From Hirsutella rhossiliensis (lineage: Eukaryota; Ascomycota; Sordariomycetes; Hypocreales; Ophiocordycipitaceae), in the NCBI RefSeq assembly GCF_020360975.1, contig NW_025408680.1, positions 310,001 to 374,000 of the forward strand: a DNA stretch of 64,000 nt, given 5' to 3'. Below are positions 33,396 to 46,487 of the stretch, piece after piece. Both the position numbers and the translations under genes were made by a program. Numbering within the stretch: position 1 is the stretch's first letter; every line of letters starts with the position of its first letter. Below the pieces are notes generated by a model. That model had not been told where the DNA came from and did no database searches. It saw only the letters and a list, made by a program, of their open reading frames with translations.

Positions 33396-34859
33396 ATTTA
33401 TTCCCGTTTCCCTTTTGAAGAAACAGCAGCAAGATGACGACCCAATCTGGCCATGAGCCCATGCCAGCCACAAGGGCCGGGCCAAGGTGCGCAAGATTCC
33501 TACACTTGGCCCGCCTGTGCATCATCGCCATCGGGACGAGTGGGCCACGGGGGGAGCAACAGCATGCACGGGCGGGAGAGGCCGTCTTTCTGTCCGTCCG
33601 CGTCATTGGAGTCTTTGCATCTGCAAGTTGAGCACGTGAATGCTGGCAGGCCTTTGCATGTCAGAGCAAAACAGCGGCGGCCGCGGCATTTCCAGACAGC
33701 CGGGAGCGACTAAGTTAGTGGCTCAGCTCCTTATGCAGAGATGCAGAGACAGCAGGAGATGGACTGGGATGGAGGCAGCTGACGAGGGCCCAAGCGCCCG
33801 AGCATGGCGCCATCAATAAAAGGACGAGCGCGTGACGGTCTCTTCCTGCAATTACCCGACGGCTCTGTGCTGGTGTGCTGGAGGAGCGCAAGCGTTGCAC
33901 ACGCGTGTTCTGCAGAGAGCAAGGATCCGGGCATTTTGACTCATCACCGGCCGCTGCATGTCGCGGGGGCCATTCGCCAGTCCATTTACTGTATAGGTAG
34001 ATACAGTATGTACAGTAATCATGTACTGAAATCCTTGTGGACCCTCACATACGGTCGCCGCGTCTAGACAGAAAGAGCGGAAATGTCGTCATGCGTGCAC
34101 CCGGATGGACTCGGTAACTTGACGTCTGCTGAAGATGGCGCCATTTCGCTGCACAGTACACTGTGCTCGGTATATTTCCCACGGCGGAGGCCGATGTGCG
34201 TGGAGACCGATGTGCGTGTATGGGGGGTGGAAAAAGGGGGGTCCCAGGGGGCTAGCAAGCAAGACGAGTAAGGAAAACCACGGCGGTTGAAGCATAACAA
34301 AAAACAGCAGCGAGGAAAGGCGTCGAGATATACATGCCCTGCGCCTTGCACCCTCACTTTTCCTCCTCACTTTTCCTCCTCCAACCGCCCCCGCCTTGGC
34401 GCGTGCAGCGCGTCGCCTGTGCATGGCAGACGCGGCCCAGCTGACCCTCATCTTTCTAATTCCCTTGTCTCGACCGGAGGGCGAGAATATGACAGACGGA
34501 GAAATGTTGCCGCGCCAGGTCAAAGGTGTCATGTGTCTCGCCTGCACAAGACTCGTCACCCCCCCAATCCCCCCCAATCCCCCTCGCCAGGGATAGACAG
34601 CACGACGAGTGTTTGACCAACCAGGGCGTTTCCCGTCCTGGAGTAGCGGGAGCAGCGGGTTGAACCGCCGTGCATATCGACGGGGCCACGGGAGCTCGTT
34701 TAATTCTATCAATTCATTCTTTTTAAATCCCTCTTCTTTTCTCCTTTGGGCCTTTGCTGCAATGCACGCCGGAGGAAACGGTTAATTGCGGCATGGGCCC
34801 CGTCGGCCGTTCTGCCGCTCTCGGCGAACCTCTCAGTCTCCCCTCTTCTCCTGCAGCCT

Positions 34860-34878
34860 TCTCTCTCTCTCTCTCTCT
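34860..34878. repeat. CT microsatellite
   Basis: Run of CT dinucleotides in the gene desert. Confidence 0.9.
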
Positions 34879-35524
34879 TCCTCTGTCCCTCTTTCCCTCC
34901 TTGGCTTTGGCTTGATGAGACGACGCCGCGGCTTTTTCATCAGTCTCTCTTCCCCTCCTTACCAGGCAGGCACAAGGTATCCGTATATTCCGACGTAGAC
35001 CTGGTCTTACCCCCATCCTCGTAGGGAGCCCCCTTTCCTCGGGGAGGGTCTTGGCTCGGCGAACTGCGGCAAGGTGTTCCCGACTCCGGTCGTTTTCCAA
35101 GCGCGCACACCCCTCTCCGTTACGTACGGCTTTCCAATCCTTCGATGCCTGTCCGTGGATGACACGGTACATCCATGCATGGCGTATCCGTGGACGAGTC
35201 GTCCGTTGTCGTATGCTGCACGGATCCTCACCCCGGCATCCGCACCCATACCGACATGGCGCGAGGCCCGGGCCCAAGCCGTGTATCCGGATGCAAGGAA
35301 ACGGGTCCTAGGCGCAAATCTGCAGTGCAACATGGGACCTGGCCATGTCGTGTAAATGGGCTGCGGGGACGGATAGATGGCTCGGCGACGGGCAGAGAGC
35401 ATCCAGGAGGCACATCGACACTTGACGAGATGCTCCCGCCTGTGAGGGGCGTGGCCGTAAAACGAGGCCTACCGCACACGCATACCTACCTCGGGTGCGG
35501 TGCTGCGCATCAAGAAACACGCCC

Positions 35525-35556
35525 CCCCGACACCCCCGACACCCCCGACACCCCCT
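35525..35556. repeat. Tandem 9-mer CCCCCGACA
   Basis: About 3.5 units of a C-rich nonamer. Confidence 0.9.
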
Positions 35557-36270
35557 TCTTCCCCCCCTCCCCACAAAGAGCGAGGCCCACGAGCCTGGCT
35601 GACCTGTCAGATTCGGTGCCAGCCAGTCATGACGGATCGTCGCAGACACAGCGTGGGAATGAATCAGGCAGCCTGGTCCGACAGAGCCCGGTTGTCCTCC
35701 CCTTCCCCCCCCCCTTCTCCTGGAGACGGGCCAATCCCAGCATGGAGTCTACGACAGCCAAGAGCGGAGGAGACGCAGAGGCGGCGCTTTTCCCGACGCC
35801 GTGCAAGGTACCAAGCATTGGGCTGGCTCGGCGGCAGTTTATGCGTACGCGTCTTGACGCTGCTTCCGTACGACTGGGGGATGTGGTCGGCATACTTGGT
35901 ATGCATACAGGCAGGCATACGGACTTCAATACGTAGGCATGCATGCGCAAAGCAACAGCTTCCGGGCGGGCACGAGATGGGGTCGCGGCCCGTGGCCTGC
36001 ATGTACGAAGCACGGCATGTACATGTGAGTGAGGGAAAAGTTTGCATGTGTGGGCCCAAGGCCACGCCTTCGGACCTGACCGCCGTCCTATCCGATGCAA
36101 AAGCTGCCGAGCTCTGTCCCTTGGGGCCCCGTCGCCAGTGGCCGGGCTCCCCGAGACGGCATCTTGTCGAAGGGGGCAAGATCTGGCGGCCGGCAGCCGA
36201 TTGCGCGTATGACGAATTGCCGAGCACAAGGGACTGGCCGTCATGAAAGCCAGCCAGGGACAAGAGAGAC

Positions 36271-36288
36271 AGAGAGAGAGAGAGAGAT
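36271..36288. repeat. AG microsatellite
   Basis: Run of AG dinucleotides in the gene desert. Confidence 0.85.
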
Positions 36289-36876
36289 AGACGGGCAACG
36301 ATACGGTAAAACGCAGGTGACGAGTTGCGGCTGAGAGGTTAGGAATTTTCGCTCGGCCTGCGGATGCGCGCTTATCGGCACAACAGCACGTGCCAGCAGC
36401 GTGCATCCATCCATCCCTGCACATCCGTACTCGGCCCATGTTGCCGTACGCATGGGAGCCCACATGACTCAGCCGAGGCGCTTGGTGTTGGCCGACGAGA
36501 GAATGCAGCGTCGGGCTGGTGGACGAGGCGGGCGGTGTGAGTGACGGCTGCATCGCGACGCATCGGAGCCCTACCAGTCCGTCGCGAGCCAACACATGGA
36601 GTGCGGCTCCCCGAGGCGAGGCACACGGCGCTGACTGGAATGCCGCTTATTAGGGCGACGAAACAGGGGGGGCTGGATCCATTACCCCGGGGTCGGGATC
36701 GAGGCACGGGACGCTTCTGCTGCTGGCGCTGGCAACAAGTGGGCGGGCAGCCGGACGCTCGGCACGGGCTGCTGGTGCGGGCTGCTGGCTGGCTCGGCTC
36801 GCGGCCGGTTCGAGGGCTGTGCCGCTGACGCCATGGCCAGGGACCGCCCCCCCCCCCAAGCTCGACAAAGCAGTGG

Positions 36877-36943
36877 CAAGGCGCAATAACAAGGCGCAAT
36901 AGCAAGGCGCAATATTAGCAAGGCGCAATAGCAAGGCGCAATA
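36877..36943. repeat. Five spaced copies of CAAGGCGCAATA
   Basis: Exact 12-mers start at 36877, 36890, 36903, 36919 and 36932, so the spacing is 13, 13, 16 and 13 bp. An unrelated GC-rich region surrounds them. Possible protein-binding array or plain minisatellite. Confidence 0.9.
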
Positions 36944-39056
36944 CAGGGACAATAGCAAGCAAGAATGTGCAAGCGCGACAAAGCATACGGCGCTGGAGCC
37001 TTGGATCGAGTCCCGGCCGGGCCGCGTTTCGTCGGGCGGGCGGGAGATTGCACGGCCCGCCCTCCCATCATCATCTCTTGGGTCCTGAGAACAACCGCCT
37101 TGTTGCTGCCGGCTCACTCAGCATCGCGACATACATTGTCGCCAGTTAGGCCAAGTCAACAAACCCCCTCCCCCTCCCCCCCGCCGGAGTAAATGCCGGA
37201 CTACCCATTTCCCGCGCCGAGACAGCCGCCTTGCTATCCAGATGTGAAACTCCCCCATCATGCGATTCTGACTGTACGCTGCCACGGTGCTGTCTCGCTG
37301 GGTGCATCGGCTGCGGAGGTGGACGACAGCGGGCAAAAGGCGGCCCCGCTTCGGAAACGAAACGACGGGTTTCACGAGGTGAGATGGATGGGGTCGACAG
37401 AGACCCGAATACCCGAGAGATGTTTGTTATTTCTCCACGTGCTCCATGCGCTGCTGGTGCGCTGCTGCGAGCTGTTGCTGCGAGCATTCAAAGAGAGAAA
37501 AAAGCAGCGCGCGCTTGGCCACCGAGCGGCTTGGGAGTCCGCGCCCCGACCTGGCCCGGGCCATCGGGCGGTCGGTCGGGCGGCGGCATCCGGTGCATGT
37601 ACTTGGTACCGACGTGCATACTGTACATGCGTCTTGTTCGCTTACATGCCCCCTCCGCTGGCCCGGGGAGCCGGTCGGTGTCCGCTGGCGGCTCGTCCCT
37701 CCCCCTTTCTTTCTCTGATTGTCTATTTCCCCGTTTTCTCCAGGCTGAAGGATGAAGGATCAAAGGGGACGGGGGGCCGTCATGGTTAGGCCGGCACCAG
37801 CCGGGGCAGCCGAATAAGGACTTCCGGCACATGACCCGAAAGCGGACCGAGAGGAAGGCCAAGACCCATCGCGCACGGGCAAGGCCAGACCGAGATCGAG
37901 ACAAAAGATTCGCGAGAAAGCCGGGGGGGGTGGGTGGTGAGTAGTGGGGAGGGAAAAGGGGGGCGGAGGGGGGGGCGTTGTGTGACCTTTTATTTTTGAT
38001 TCTTTTTCCCTTTGCGAAAGAAAGCCAGGAACCGACGGACGCGGCCAGCCAGCGGGAGGAGATGCTGATTGACTGACCCGCCGGCGAGGGAGAAACCACG
38101 GGGCGGATCGCCAAAGTTTATTTATGCGCCTCTTTCTTTTCTTATCCGCTCTTTGTGAAGTAGCTGAGGCGCGACAAGGATGGCCATCTATAACAGGAAG
38201 CATCACCCACCCACCGCCGCTCGGACACGGTCTTCGCAGCTCTCTGGTCGAGGCACGCGAGGCCCCGGACATGGGGCCACCGCGTTGTTGATGGCCCAGG
38301 CGAAAGAAGGAGAGGGACGAGTTTGACTTTTGGTGCGCGGCGAGGAAAAGCACATTGACGCAAGCAGCGGTGGGTAGTCAAGCAAGCACCTGTGTAGCTG
38401 TCTCTCCCCCCTCCGACTCCGTGGATCGTGTGCTTATGGGCTGCCCTTGGACATGCATGCCCAACATACTACTAATTCTAACCTATGTGTCCGCCCGCAC
38501 ACGTGCATGAATAAGAAAAGTGATGGCATGGGCCAGTAACACACATGTGAGCCAGCCATGGGCGAAAAGCGACAGCGGGCCAGAAATGACAAGTGACAGA
38601 AAGAATCATATGTCCAAGACGGCTGCCGCCGCCGCCCGTCAATTCCAATCGACAGACGGACGAGATAGAAAAACCCCTGCAGCGCAGCGCTGCCACAGGG
38701 TTTTCCACCCAGGCCCCCTCCGCCCGGGCTGCGGGGCCCTCGGGGGGGTGAGGGGGGAGGGGGGAGGTGGGATGGGGGGTTGCCTTAGCCGTCTACCGGG
38801 TTGGTAGTGAGTGGCTTGGAGAGCTCACAGGACCACTGATATTCCGGGCCATGCGCGGGGTGGAGAGAAGCACACTGCTCTTGAATGCTGCGGCCGCCTC
38901 TGCAACCCAACCCGCTCTCGGGAACGGGCGCCGCCTCGGGACCCCGGACTGGATTCCTCGCTCTCCAAAGGGGCGCACCCCCACTCCTCCTTTTTTTCTT
39001 TCCTTCTTCTTTTCGGCTGCAAAGGGCCGTCACGGGGCCTCGTGCTTTGCTGCATG

Positions 39057-39092
39057 CTATGTATGTATGTATATATGTATGTATGTATGTAC
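39057..39092. repeat. ATGT tetranucleotide microsatellite
   Basis: Repeated GTAT/ATGT units with one ATAT interruption. Confidence 0.9.
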
Positions 39093-39147
39093 AAGGGCCT
39101 CGTTCAAGAGCCCCCCTCTCCTCTCTCTCCTCTTGCCGCCTTCTCCC

Positions 39148-39180
39148 CGCCTCCTTTCCGCCTCCTTTCCGCCTCCTTTC
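39148..39180. repeat. Tandem 11-mer CGCCTCCTTTC x3
   Basis: Three exact pyrimidine-rich units. Confidence 0.9.
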
Positions 39181-39640
39181 CGCTCATATATCTATTCGTC
39201 TCTCTCGGGCATGCTGACCGAAGCACCGCATGGTGCTGACAAGGCTCCGTCCGTCTTTGCGGGGATGCATCCCTCCCTCCCTCCCGCGGGGCCGCTCTCC
39301 CTCTTCCCTCCGCCTCCGCTCCCCCCCCTTTCTTGCCTGTCGTCACCTGCGCCGTCGCTCGTGGGACTCTTGAAACACTCACACTGTGCCCGGCGCCGTT
39401 TCCTGGCCCATGTGTGTGCTCTGTAGTCCGTACATTGAAGTGCCCTTTCCCCGGGATTGAGTGCTCTGCGTCTTCTACCACGTCCTGAGCCCAAACCATT
39501 CGTACTGCCTCTCTCTCCATTCCACGGCTCACTCACCGCCACACACACGCACTTTCTCTCTCTCTCTCTCGCACACGACCTTCTCATTACTCTGCGTCAG
39601 TTGTGCGTCCCTCGTCATCGTTCGTTCGTCGGCCACGTCC

Positions 39641-39663
39641 CAACACAACACAACACAACACAC
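39641..39663. repeat. CAACA pentanucleotide repeat
   Basis: Four adjacent CAACA-type units. Confidence 0.85.
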
Positions 39664-40403
39664 CACGCCACGTACGCACACACACTCGCACGCACTCACA
39701 TGAACAGCAGGCCGGTAGGAGGGAGACGGACAGAGGCCACATGGACACGCTCTCCTGCACGCACTCCCCCTCTCGGGTCACAGCCAAGCCCAGCTTCTCG
39801 TGGCGTCTGGCACACCACGGCTACTCCGTGGCTCCCCAAGGACGACGACGACGCCCGCTAACACCACCCCCCGGCCAACAACCATTCTTCTGCTTCCACC
39901 GAGGGCAAGCAAGGTACCAACCGCCCTTACCGTGTCCTGGGTAGGCTAGCTGGCAGTGTCCGCTCCGTGCGCGGTGCACGGATACCGTCACCTCTTTGTC
40001 GATGTCGTTGGTGTTTGCCTGCTGCTGTGGCCTCTCCGGTCACAACGGCAGCGGCCGGGGCTGGGGGGCGCGCATGGATTCGCCCGTGGCCACGGCTGGC
40101 CCTGCTGTGACACGGCACCGGAGCCGGAGCCCAAACCACCATGTGGCCAGAGCCTCCTTCTCCCAACGATTCCTGGCCAGTCTCTGCATCCGTCCCGCCG
40201 GGTCGCGCCAACCGCTAGCTTGCCACCCAGCCCGATCCATTCGACCCCCGGCGTTCCTGTTCCGTCATGACGAGGCTTTGTTCTCTCGCCTGCGTTTCGC
40301 CGCGACATATTGGGCCATGCCGAGCGTCGTCGTCGGGTACGTGTTTGCCACCCACGCGTACGGGTCCATGTCGTCGTCATCCATCGTGGGGCCGCAATGC
40401 CTC

Positions 40404-40429
40404 GCTGCTGCTGCTGCTGCTGCTGCTGC
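40404..40429. repeat. GCT trinucleotide repeat
   Basis: Eight or more GCT units in apparently non-coding DNA. Confidence 0.9.
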
Positions 40430-40796
40430 CTGCCGTGTTTGTCGTCGCCCGAAGCGAGGAAACAAGGCCGACTTTTGTCTGTTTACTTTCCCCTTTCTCC
40501 TTTCTTTTTGTCGTATCGCTATTATTGCTGCCAATGGGCCTGCCAGGAGGCGGCGCCGGCTGTGCGTGACGATGCCGTGTTGAGCGTGTTGGCTGCACGA
40601 CCAACGCCCGCCATGGACTTTGGCTGCGAGCAAAATGAAGCCTTTCCTGCTCGATTGGGCGGCGCTACGTCGGAGAGGCGAGGCCAAGGCGGCGAGCCAC
40701 ATGCCGGCGGGCGGGAGCAAAGAGAGGAGCGCTTGATTGATTGCCGCCCAACCGCATCCACCTGCTGGGTGCTGGGTGGTGGTGATGCTGGCCACC

Positions 40797-40826
40797 CTGA
40801 GTGATACTGAGTGATACTGAGTGATA
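40797..40826. repeat. Tandem 10-mer CTGAGTGATA x3
   Basis: Three exact adjacent units about 1.6 kb upstream of the Zn2Cys6 gene. Confidence 0.9.
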
Positions 40827-42439
40827 GGTGGAGCACTGGAGCACTGGAGAGGGACTAGTACCCGGGGGATACCTGCGTGGACGCCTGCGGTACCTACATG
40901 ACAAGCTCGCGCGGGCCCGCTGCAGTGGCTGCTGCGAGATGGCAAATCCAGCCCCCATGGCCCGGCCCGCGTCATCACATCACAGGTACCACCGCCCACA
41001 GGGCTTGTCCAGGGGTTGCTTCCAAGGTTCTTTGTCCACCGCATCGTCACCTCCGTTTCGGAGCCCCTCTGTGTTTGTTTGTCGCCGTGCCTTTTGTCCG
41101 CGTCCATTTGTCCATCCCGCCCGCGCCCGTCAAAGGCCGGCTCTCGCTGACCCGGCAGAGCGGTCTTGGACGGTCAGGCCCCCACGGGCGCCCTGCCGCT
41201 CCCGGCCATGTCTGTAGACTCTCAGCAACTGCTCGTTGCATTCCGCGCCTGCAGCAGCGGTTGTCCCGCCCTGCCGCACCCCACCCACCTGGCCCACGGC
41301 ACGGCGCCCTACCACCACCTGCAGCCTCAGCACACGTCCAGCGGGCAGTTACCTTAGTGGGTACCGCTGGTAGCTGCTGGCGCCGCTGCTACAGTGTCTC
41401 TGCGGCACCGGGGGGCGGGACCATCCACCAGGACGCTGCGTGCGAGACCGTACCGCTGGGTACCTGATTCATTCCGTCCAGCAGCCCGGGCCCAGAGGTA
41501 GCGGCCAAGTACTAGGCCGTCGCACCTCTGGTTGGCAGCCAGCCGGCCCCCCAAGCCCACTGGGCCCCCTGTGCTGGGCCGTTCCTCGGACGCTACAACC
41601 GCAAACCACACCACTGAAAAGAGGTGCCCGCCGTTCCGGTGGCCACCCAGAAAAGCTTCAATCGACACCCACAGCGGCGGCCCCCTCACACCCGAGCCTG
41701 TCCACCGCCCACCGCCCACCCCCTCCCCTGCACGCTGCCCTGCCCACCCCCCCCATTCTGGCAACTCCCCTCGGCGCCCCGACTCACACACCCCCTCCTC
41801 CCCTCCTCGGGGTACAGCGCAGTACTTGTACCTACCGAACCTTGCCTCTCGCTCGCTCTTTACCTCGCGGACCGCAACGAGTAACACACCCCCCCTCTGC
41901 CCAACCCAATCTTCCTTTCCTCTTCCACCGCATCTCCCCTCCTCCACCAGCCAAAACTCGGTTCGCGACATCGTCAACCACCTGGCCTTGCGGCGACCTC
42001 GGACCTTGGCCTTGTGCAAGCATACGCCCGCTGACCGACACCTACCAAGGACGCCTCTCCCCTCGTTGACTGCGCGCTCCTCTCCACCACTCTCGCGCGC
42101 CCCGCCGGCCTTACTCCCAACTCCGTCCTCGCCCCCGTCATCGAATCTCTCGCTCGCAAACGATCTCTCGACGGCCACGTCAGCTTTCCACCTCGACTCC
42201 CCTCTTCTCCGCCTACTTCTATACGCCAGAGGACAAGAGTCCGTCGCCCCGTCTGCGCAGCCCGTAAACGCCGAGGCTCCCCCGCCCGTCTGCGCCCGTC
42301 GCTCCCTCCAGACTACCAAATGCGCCCTCGCCGCCTGGCCACTGTCCAGTTTGAGTAGGAGCCCAACGTCAGACCTCACCCGCGGTCTGCTGTCCCCGTA
42401 ACGTGCGGCCTTGCGCACCTTGGCGTCGACAGGCATAGC

Positions 42440-43409
42440 ATGGCCGACGACCGACATCGACAGGACCGTCCCCAGCAGAATCGCCCCGAGGAAAAGCACC
42501 ACCCGTCGTCATCCCGCCACCCGGCCGACGACCATCAAGCCGAAGGCCCTCGAGCCACCATGGCTACCACCGTCACTCTCCCCTCGATCCACGAGGCCCG
42601 CGCTGCTGCCGGCTACGGCTCGCAACCCCAAGCTCCCCAGCCGCCTCCTACGCCCGCCGCCCGTGGCTACCCCCACGACCCTCGCTTCGCCTCGCCGAGC
42701 GCCGTCAACGGCTACCCGCCTCCTACCGCCGGCGGCCAACCCCCCTCGACCTACCTGCCGCCTCTACAGACCAGCCCCTCCGACCCCCGCTCGCCGGGCT
42801 ACCCGCCCCCCGACCAGCGCGGCGCCTACTACGACGACCGCCGGCCCTACCCCGAGCATCACCAGCCACAGCAGTACGCCGGCGAGGGCTACTACTACCG
42901 CGGCCCGCCCTCGGGGCCCGTCCCGCCGAATGGGTACCCGCGCCCACCCCAGGGTGCCTACCAGGAGTTTGCGCAGCCGGCCGGCAGTGCCGCCGCCATG
43001 GCCCAGGCTGCTCCGCGACAGCGAACATCGATTGCGTGCAGATATTGCAGGAAGCGCAAGGTATGTGTCACGCGCGTCTCTCCTCTCCAAGATAGCACGG
43101 GCCCGTCGCTAACTGGCTCTTCAGATCCGCTGCAGCGGCTACCAAAATACGCCGGGCGGCAAGTGTCAGAACTGTGCACGCATGAACCAGGAGTGCATCT
43201 TCCAGCCCGTCTCCTCATCGACCTCGACCGCCTTTATCCCCGTGTCCGCCGTCCCGGGCGGCGTGCCCCCGGGAACCCAGCTGTTCGGCGCATACGGCCA
43301 ACCCCTGGCCCCGAGCCCCGTCACCGTCGCCCATCCCTATCCGCCGCAGCACCATGGCGGCCCCCCGCCGCCGGGAGGACCTCCGCCCAACTTTTACCCT
43401 CCGCAGCAG

Positions 43410-43441
<32 letters not shown>

Positions 43442-43913
43442 GACGCAGTCTCCCACCGAGTCCTTCTCTTCCTACGGTGACGAGGCCTCGCAGGTGGCGG
43501 GCAGGAGGCGAAGGCGCACGCCCGAGGAGCGCGAGGAGGGCTACAGACTGCCTCCGCCGAGAGGAGGCGGCGCGCCCGAGGAGGAGCCCCGCCGCAGGTC
43601 GCCCGCCGAGTTCTCCAACAACAGCAGCCCCGGCGGCCTGGCGCACCTACCCTACCAGCCCCCCCGGCAGAGCCCTCGCAATGCTCCCGCGCTGCCCCAG
43701 CTGTCGGGACAAGGTGGGCGATCGCCGAGGGCGCAAAACGGGTCGAGCGGTGGGTCGACCCCCGCACGGCAGCAGGCGCCTCCCACCAGCCAGCCCCAGA
43801 GCCACTCCGTCATGAGTCTGAGCAACCTGGTGGAGAAAAACGACATCGATAGGACGATGATTGACCGCCTGAATCATTCCCGGGACAGCAAGAGCGCCAA
43901 CGGCTCCCGCTGA
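42440..43913 (+). CDS. Zn(II)2Cys6 transcription factor
   Basis: Two exons (42440-43060 and 43125-43913; intron 43061-43124, GTATGT donor, CTAACTGG branch, TTCAG acceptor) encode 469 residues. The intron splits the zinc cluster. The DNA-binding domain is CRYC-RKRKIR-C-SGYQNTPGGK-C-QNC-ARMNQE-C, i.e. C-x2-C-x6-C-x10-C-x2-C-x6-C, preceded by RQRTSIA and followed by IFQPVSSS. The N-terminal ~190 residues are Pro/Tyr/Gly-rich. C-terminal to the finger are Pro/Gln runs, an acidic/basic segment (RRRRTPEEREEGYRLP) and a final helix-like SLSNLVEKNDIDRTMIDRLNH that looks conserved. No fungal_trans middle-homology domain is seen. An alternative start at 42560 (GCCACCATGG context) would give 429 residues beginning MATTVTLPSIHEA. 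A nuclear regulator is inferred. Its targets are unknown, and no obvious target cluster adjoins it. Confidence 0.88.
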
Positions 43914-46459
43914 GCTCGACTGGCCAGAGCAGCGACCCACGAGGGGTGTCGCGCGGACAGGAGGGGGAAGGCGTGTGTTGACTCTGCCGGACAGTTGGTC
44001 AATCGAGCTGTGCGCGCACGATTCTTGTGGCAAATCGAAAGGCCCTCGGCGGGATGCGTGCTTTCTCGTTGACGAGAGGACTGAGCATCTGATTGATTCC
44101 GAAATCCTTTCGGGAGGTCTTTTGAGCGGTACAGGACGGCGATACCAAGGTTAGAACAACTACCTGTTTGGCAACAAACAAAAATCGGGCGCGGATACTT
44201 TTGTTTTCTTGTTAATTCCCCACGCCGCCTTTTGATTTTCGCCCCTTTCGATTTTGGACCTTTTACTTTCCCACCCTATTTGCTCGATTTCGACTCGCCT
44301 GCCTTTTGCTCGATGCGTTTTGATGACGGGGTCACGGGCTCTGGTTCCGTCGACTTGGAGGCGAGGCGTAGGTCCCCCGCTCACAACGGCGGTGACGGTG
44401 TCGAGGGGGTTCTCTTCTGCGCAAGCAGGTACGGGACGACGAGCGTCTCGGCTTGATTGTGCTCGTGTCTTTTTTACTTTTCGACTTCCTTTCCTTGCCT
44501 TTGTTCGCGGAGAAGATGGATATGCCTCACGGCGCCAAACGAGTTTCGTTTTTCCATTCTACGGTTCCGAATCCACTTGTGCCTTTTCTCGTTGAATTGA
44601 CGGCTGGCTGGAAGGGTCGAGGGCATGCATGGGATGGGCTGGATGGGCTGCGGTTTCTGGTTTTTTGGTCGGCTGCGGCCAGAAGAAGCGGTGGGCGTGA
44701 AGCCGGCTGCGTCGGCGCTGGTCAGGAGTTGGCCTGGGGGACGGGGGTTTGTCTAGCTTGGCTTGTCTTGGTAGCCGTATTCTCCATACAGCATGCCCAA
44801 AGTATCTGACGATGTGCCCGATGCGGTGTGCGGCTGGCTCTCCTGAAGTGACTTCCCCCTTGTTGTCCTCGCACGTCTGGCCCCCTTTCAAGGCCCTCGT
44901 GGCTTGACGTAGCGTCCGTCTTGTTTTTCTTTCTTTTTCCCGCCTGGCCATGTCGGCTGCCACTCGCTCAAGCTACGGCGCCATGAGGAGGGGATCAGCG
45001 CGCCGAGGAGAAGGACGGGCGAGTCCAATTCGGGGATGGCGTGTGTGTGAGTATGGTTTGCTGATCCAGTGGTACTATATATCCGTGTGGTATATGATCT
45101 ATATTCATACGTCCAGGGATGGGGCATGGCGAGCTGGCAGGAGGGGCCCTCGCTGACACCGGAGACGAGATGGAGGGGGACAAGGTTTGACGGCTGATGG
45201 GAAGAGAGACAGGCGGAGAGAGGGAGGAGGGTGTGAGGGGGCGTGCGAGAGGCCTGGCTTGTAAGTGTGTGAGTGTGTACGCGTGGGCGGGATGAATCCC
45301 GGGGGAACGAAAGGGGGCACTGGCGGCGCCAAGGTTGGCTTGCGATCTTGATTCGGTTCTTTTCCTCGCTTCAGGGGAGGAGAGGTGAAGAATCCCTGGG
45401 GCCATCGGAGGGAATAGGCTTGGCGGAGCTGGTCCCATCTGTACGGAGAGCCTCACGGCCTACGCGAGGCGGAGAAATGGATGGACAGCTTGGGGGCTAG
45501 GGGCTTGGCGAAGGGGGGAGGGGGGGATACTAGCAGAGTGTAGGAGGAGAGGAGTCTTGTTTCTTCTATTTATCCCGGCCGGGCCTGGCTGTCTCGGCGC
45601 CGGACGGGACGGGGTTGACGCAAGGCCCGGCGACTGCGTATGGCCTTGTGTCGAAGACGGCAGACGAGGAGGATGGGGATTCAAGAATGGACGCGGATCA
45701 ACGGCTCTCGGGGCGGCGGCCTCCTGTGGTGCGCCGGCAACGCTTAAGCGTGTGTGCGCGGCGAAAGCTTAATTAAAAAATGCTCCCTTTTCCCACACAG
45801 CCAGCCAACAACTGCTCTGTTGATATATGTGTATTTTTTGCTATATGTCTGTCGGTATATATAAACGCACCTCCCCTGGTCATCGAGCCGTACCGCATCC
45901 ACGGCCGGGTCCATGTGCTGTTGGAACCTGGGCCCGGGATCGCTGGCTTGTGCATGGTTCCCGAGCAGTACTTGGCTGGCGCCGTGGAGTGTGGCGGAGG
46001 CTGCGGTCGCGGGCGTGTAGAGGCTACCGGGGATGGATCAAGGTTTTTATGCACCCGCGCCAATTAAAGACGCACACACATGGCGCGGCGGTCACATGAG
46101 TCCCCGCTGTACAAGAGGCCTTGTAGCTCGGCTACTAGGCGCACGCCGGTGGGGGGGGCGCTGAAGCCCGCGCGGAGAGGGCGACTTGCCCGCCCCTTTT
46201 GCGCTCGCGCTCGCTGCCAGGCTTTATCCGCATGTTGAGCCGCATGCCCGGTCCCTGCCTGCGTGTGTGTCCCTGCCTGCGTGTGTGTCCATGTCCGGCT
46301 GGCCGAGGTTGTGGAGGTGACGATGCGAATACGAAGGGCCTTTGGGCTCACCGGCTCTGATTACACGCCTTTTTTCATGGATTCATCTGAAATTTTGAAT
46401 CGTGGTGGAATGCTCTTCTTACGTTCTTTCATATTCATATTTCATAAATCCATACCGCT

Positions 46460-46487
46460 GGAACCTGGAACCTGGAACCTGGAACCT
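46460..46487. repeat. Tandem 7-mer GGAACCT x4
   Basis: Four exact adjacent units. Confidence 0.95.

Larger units (their letters stand above)
26241..42439. other. 16.2-kb gene desert upstream of the Zn2Cys6 regulator
   Basis: I found no gene I can support on either strand. The open frames are 60-380 codons of Pro/Arg/Ser/Gly-rich sequence without domains, without paired splice junctions, and mostly overlapping on opposite strands, as expected for GC-rich non-coding DNA. The region contains CT and C tracts, simple repeats (listed separately), and clusters of TAGGTAGG/CCTACC around 33160-33295. It must hold the methyltransferase promoter at the left and the regulator's promoter/5' UTR at the right, where pyrimidine-rich DNA dominates from about 41680 to 42400. 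No transposon remnant was recognised. Confidence 0.6.

Noticed and set aside
35627..36595. 322-codon minus frame in the gene desert
   Set aside because: Composition follows local GC bias. No recognisable protein features.
36877..36943. CRISPR-like spaced repeat
   Set aside because: Spacers are 1-4 bp, units are 12 bp, and the genome is eukaryotic.
41532..42401. 289-codon plus frame upstream of the Zn2Cys6 gene
   Set aside because: Pro/Thr/Ser-rich translation of CT tracts. Typical fungal promoter or 5' UTR composition.
41354..42502. 382-codon minus frame in the promoter of the Zn2Cys6 gene
   Set aside because: Arg/Gly-rich, opposite pyrimidine-tract DNA. No conserved motif or splice partner.
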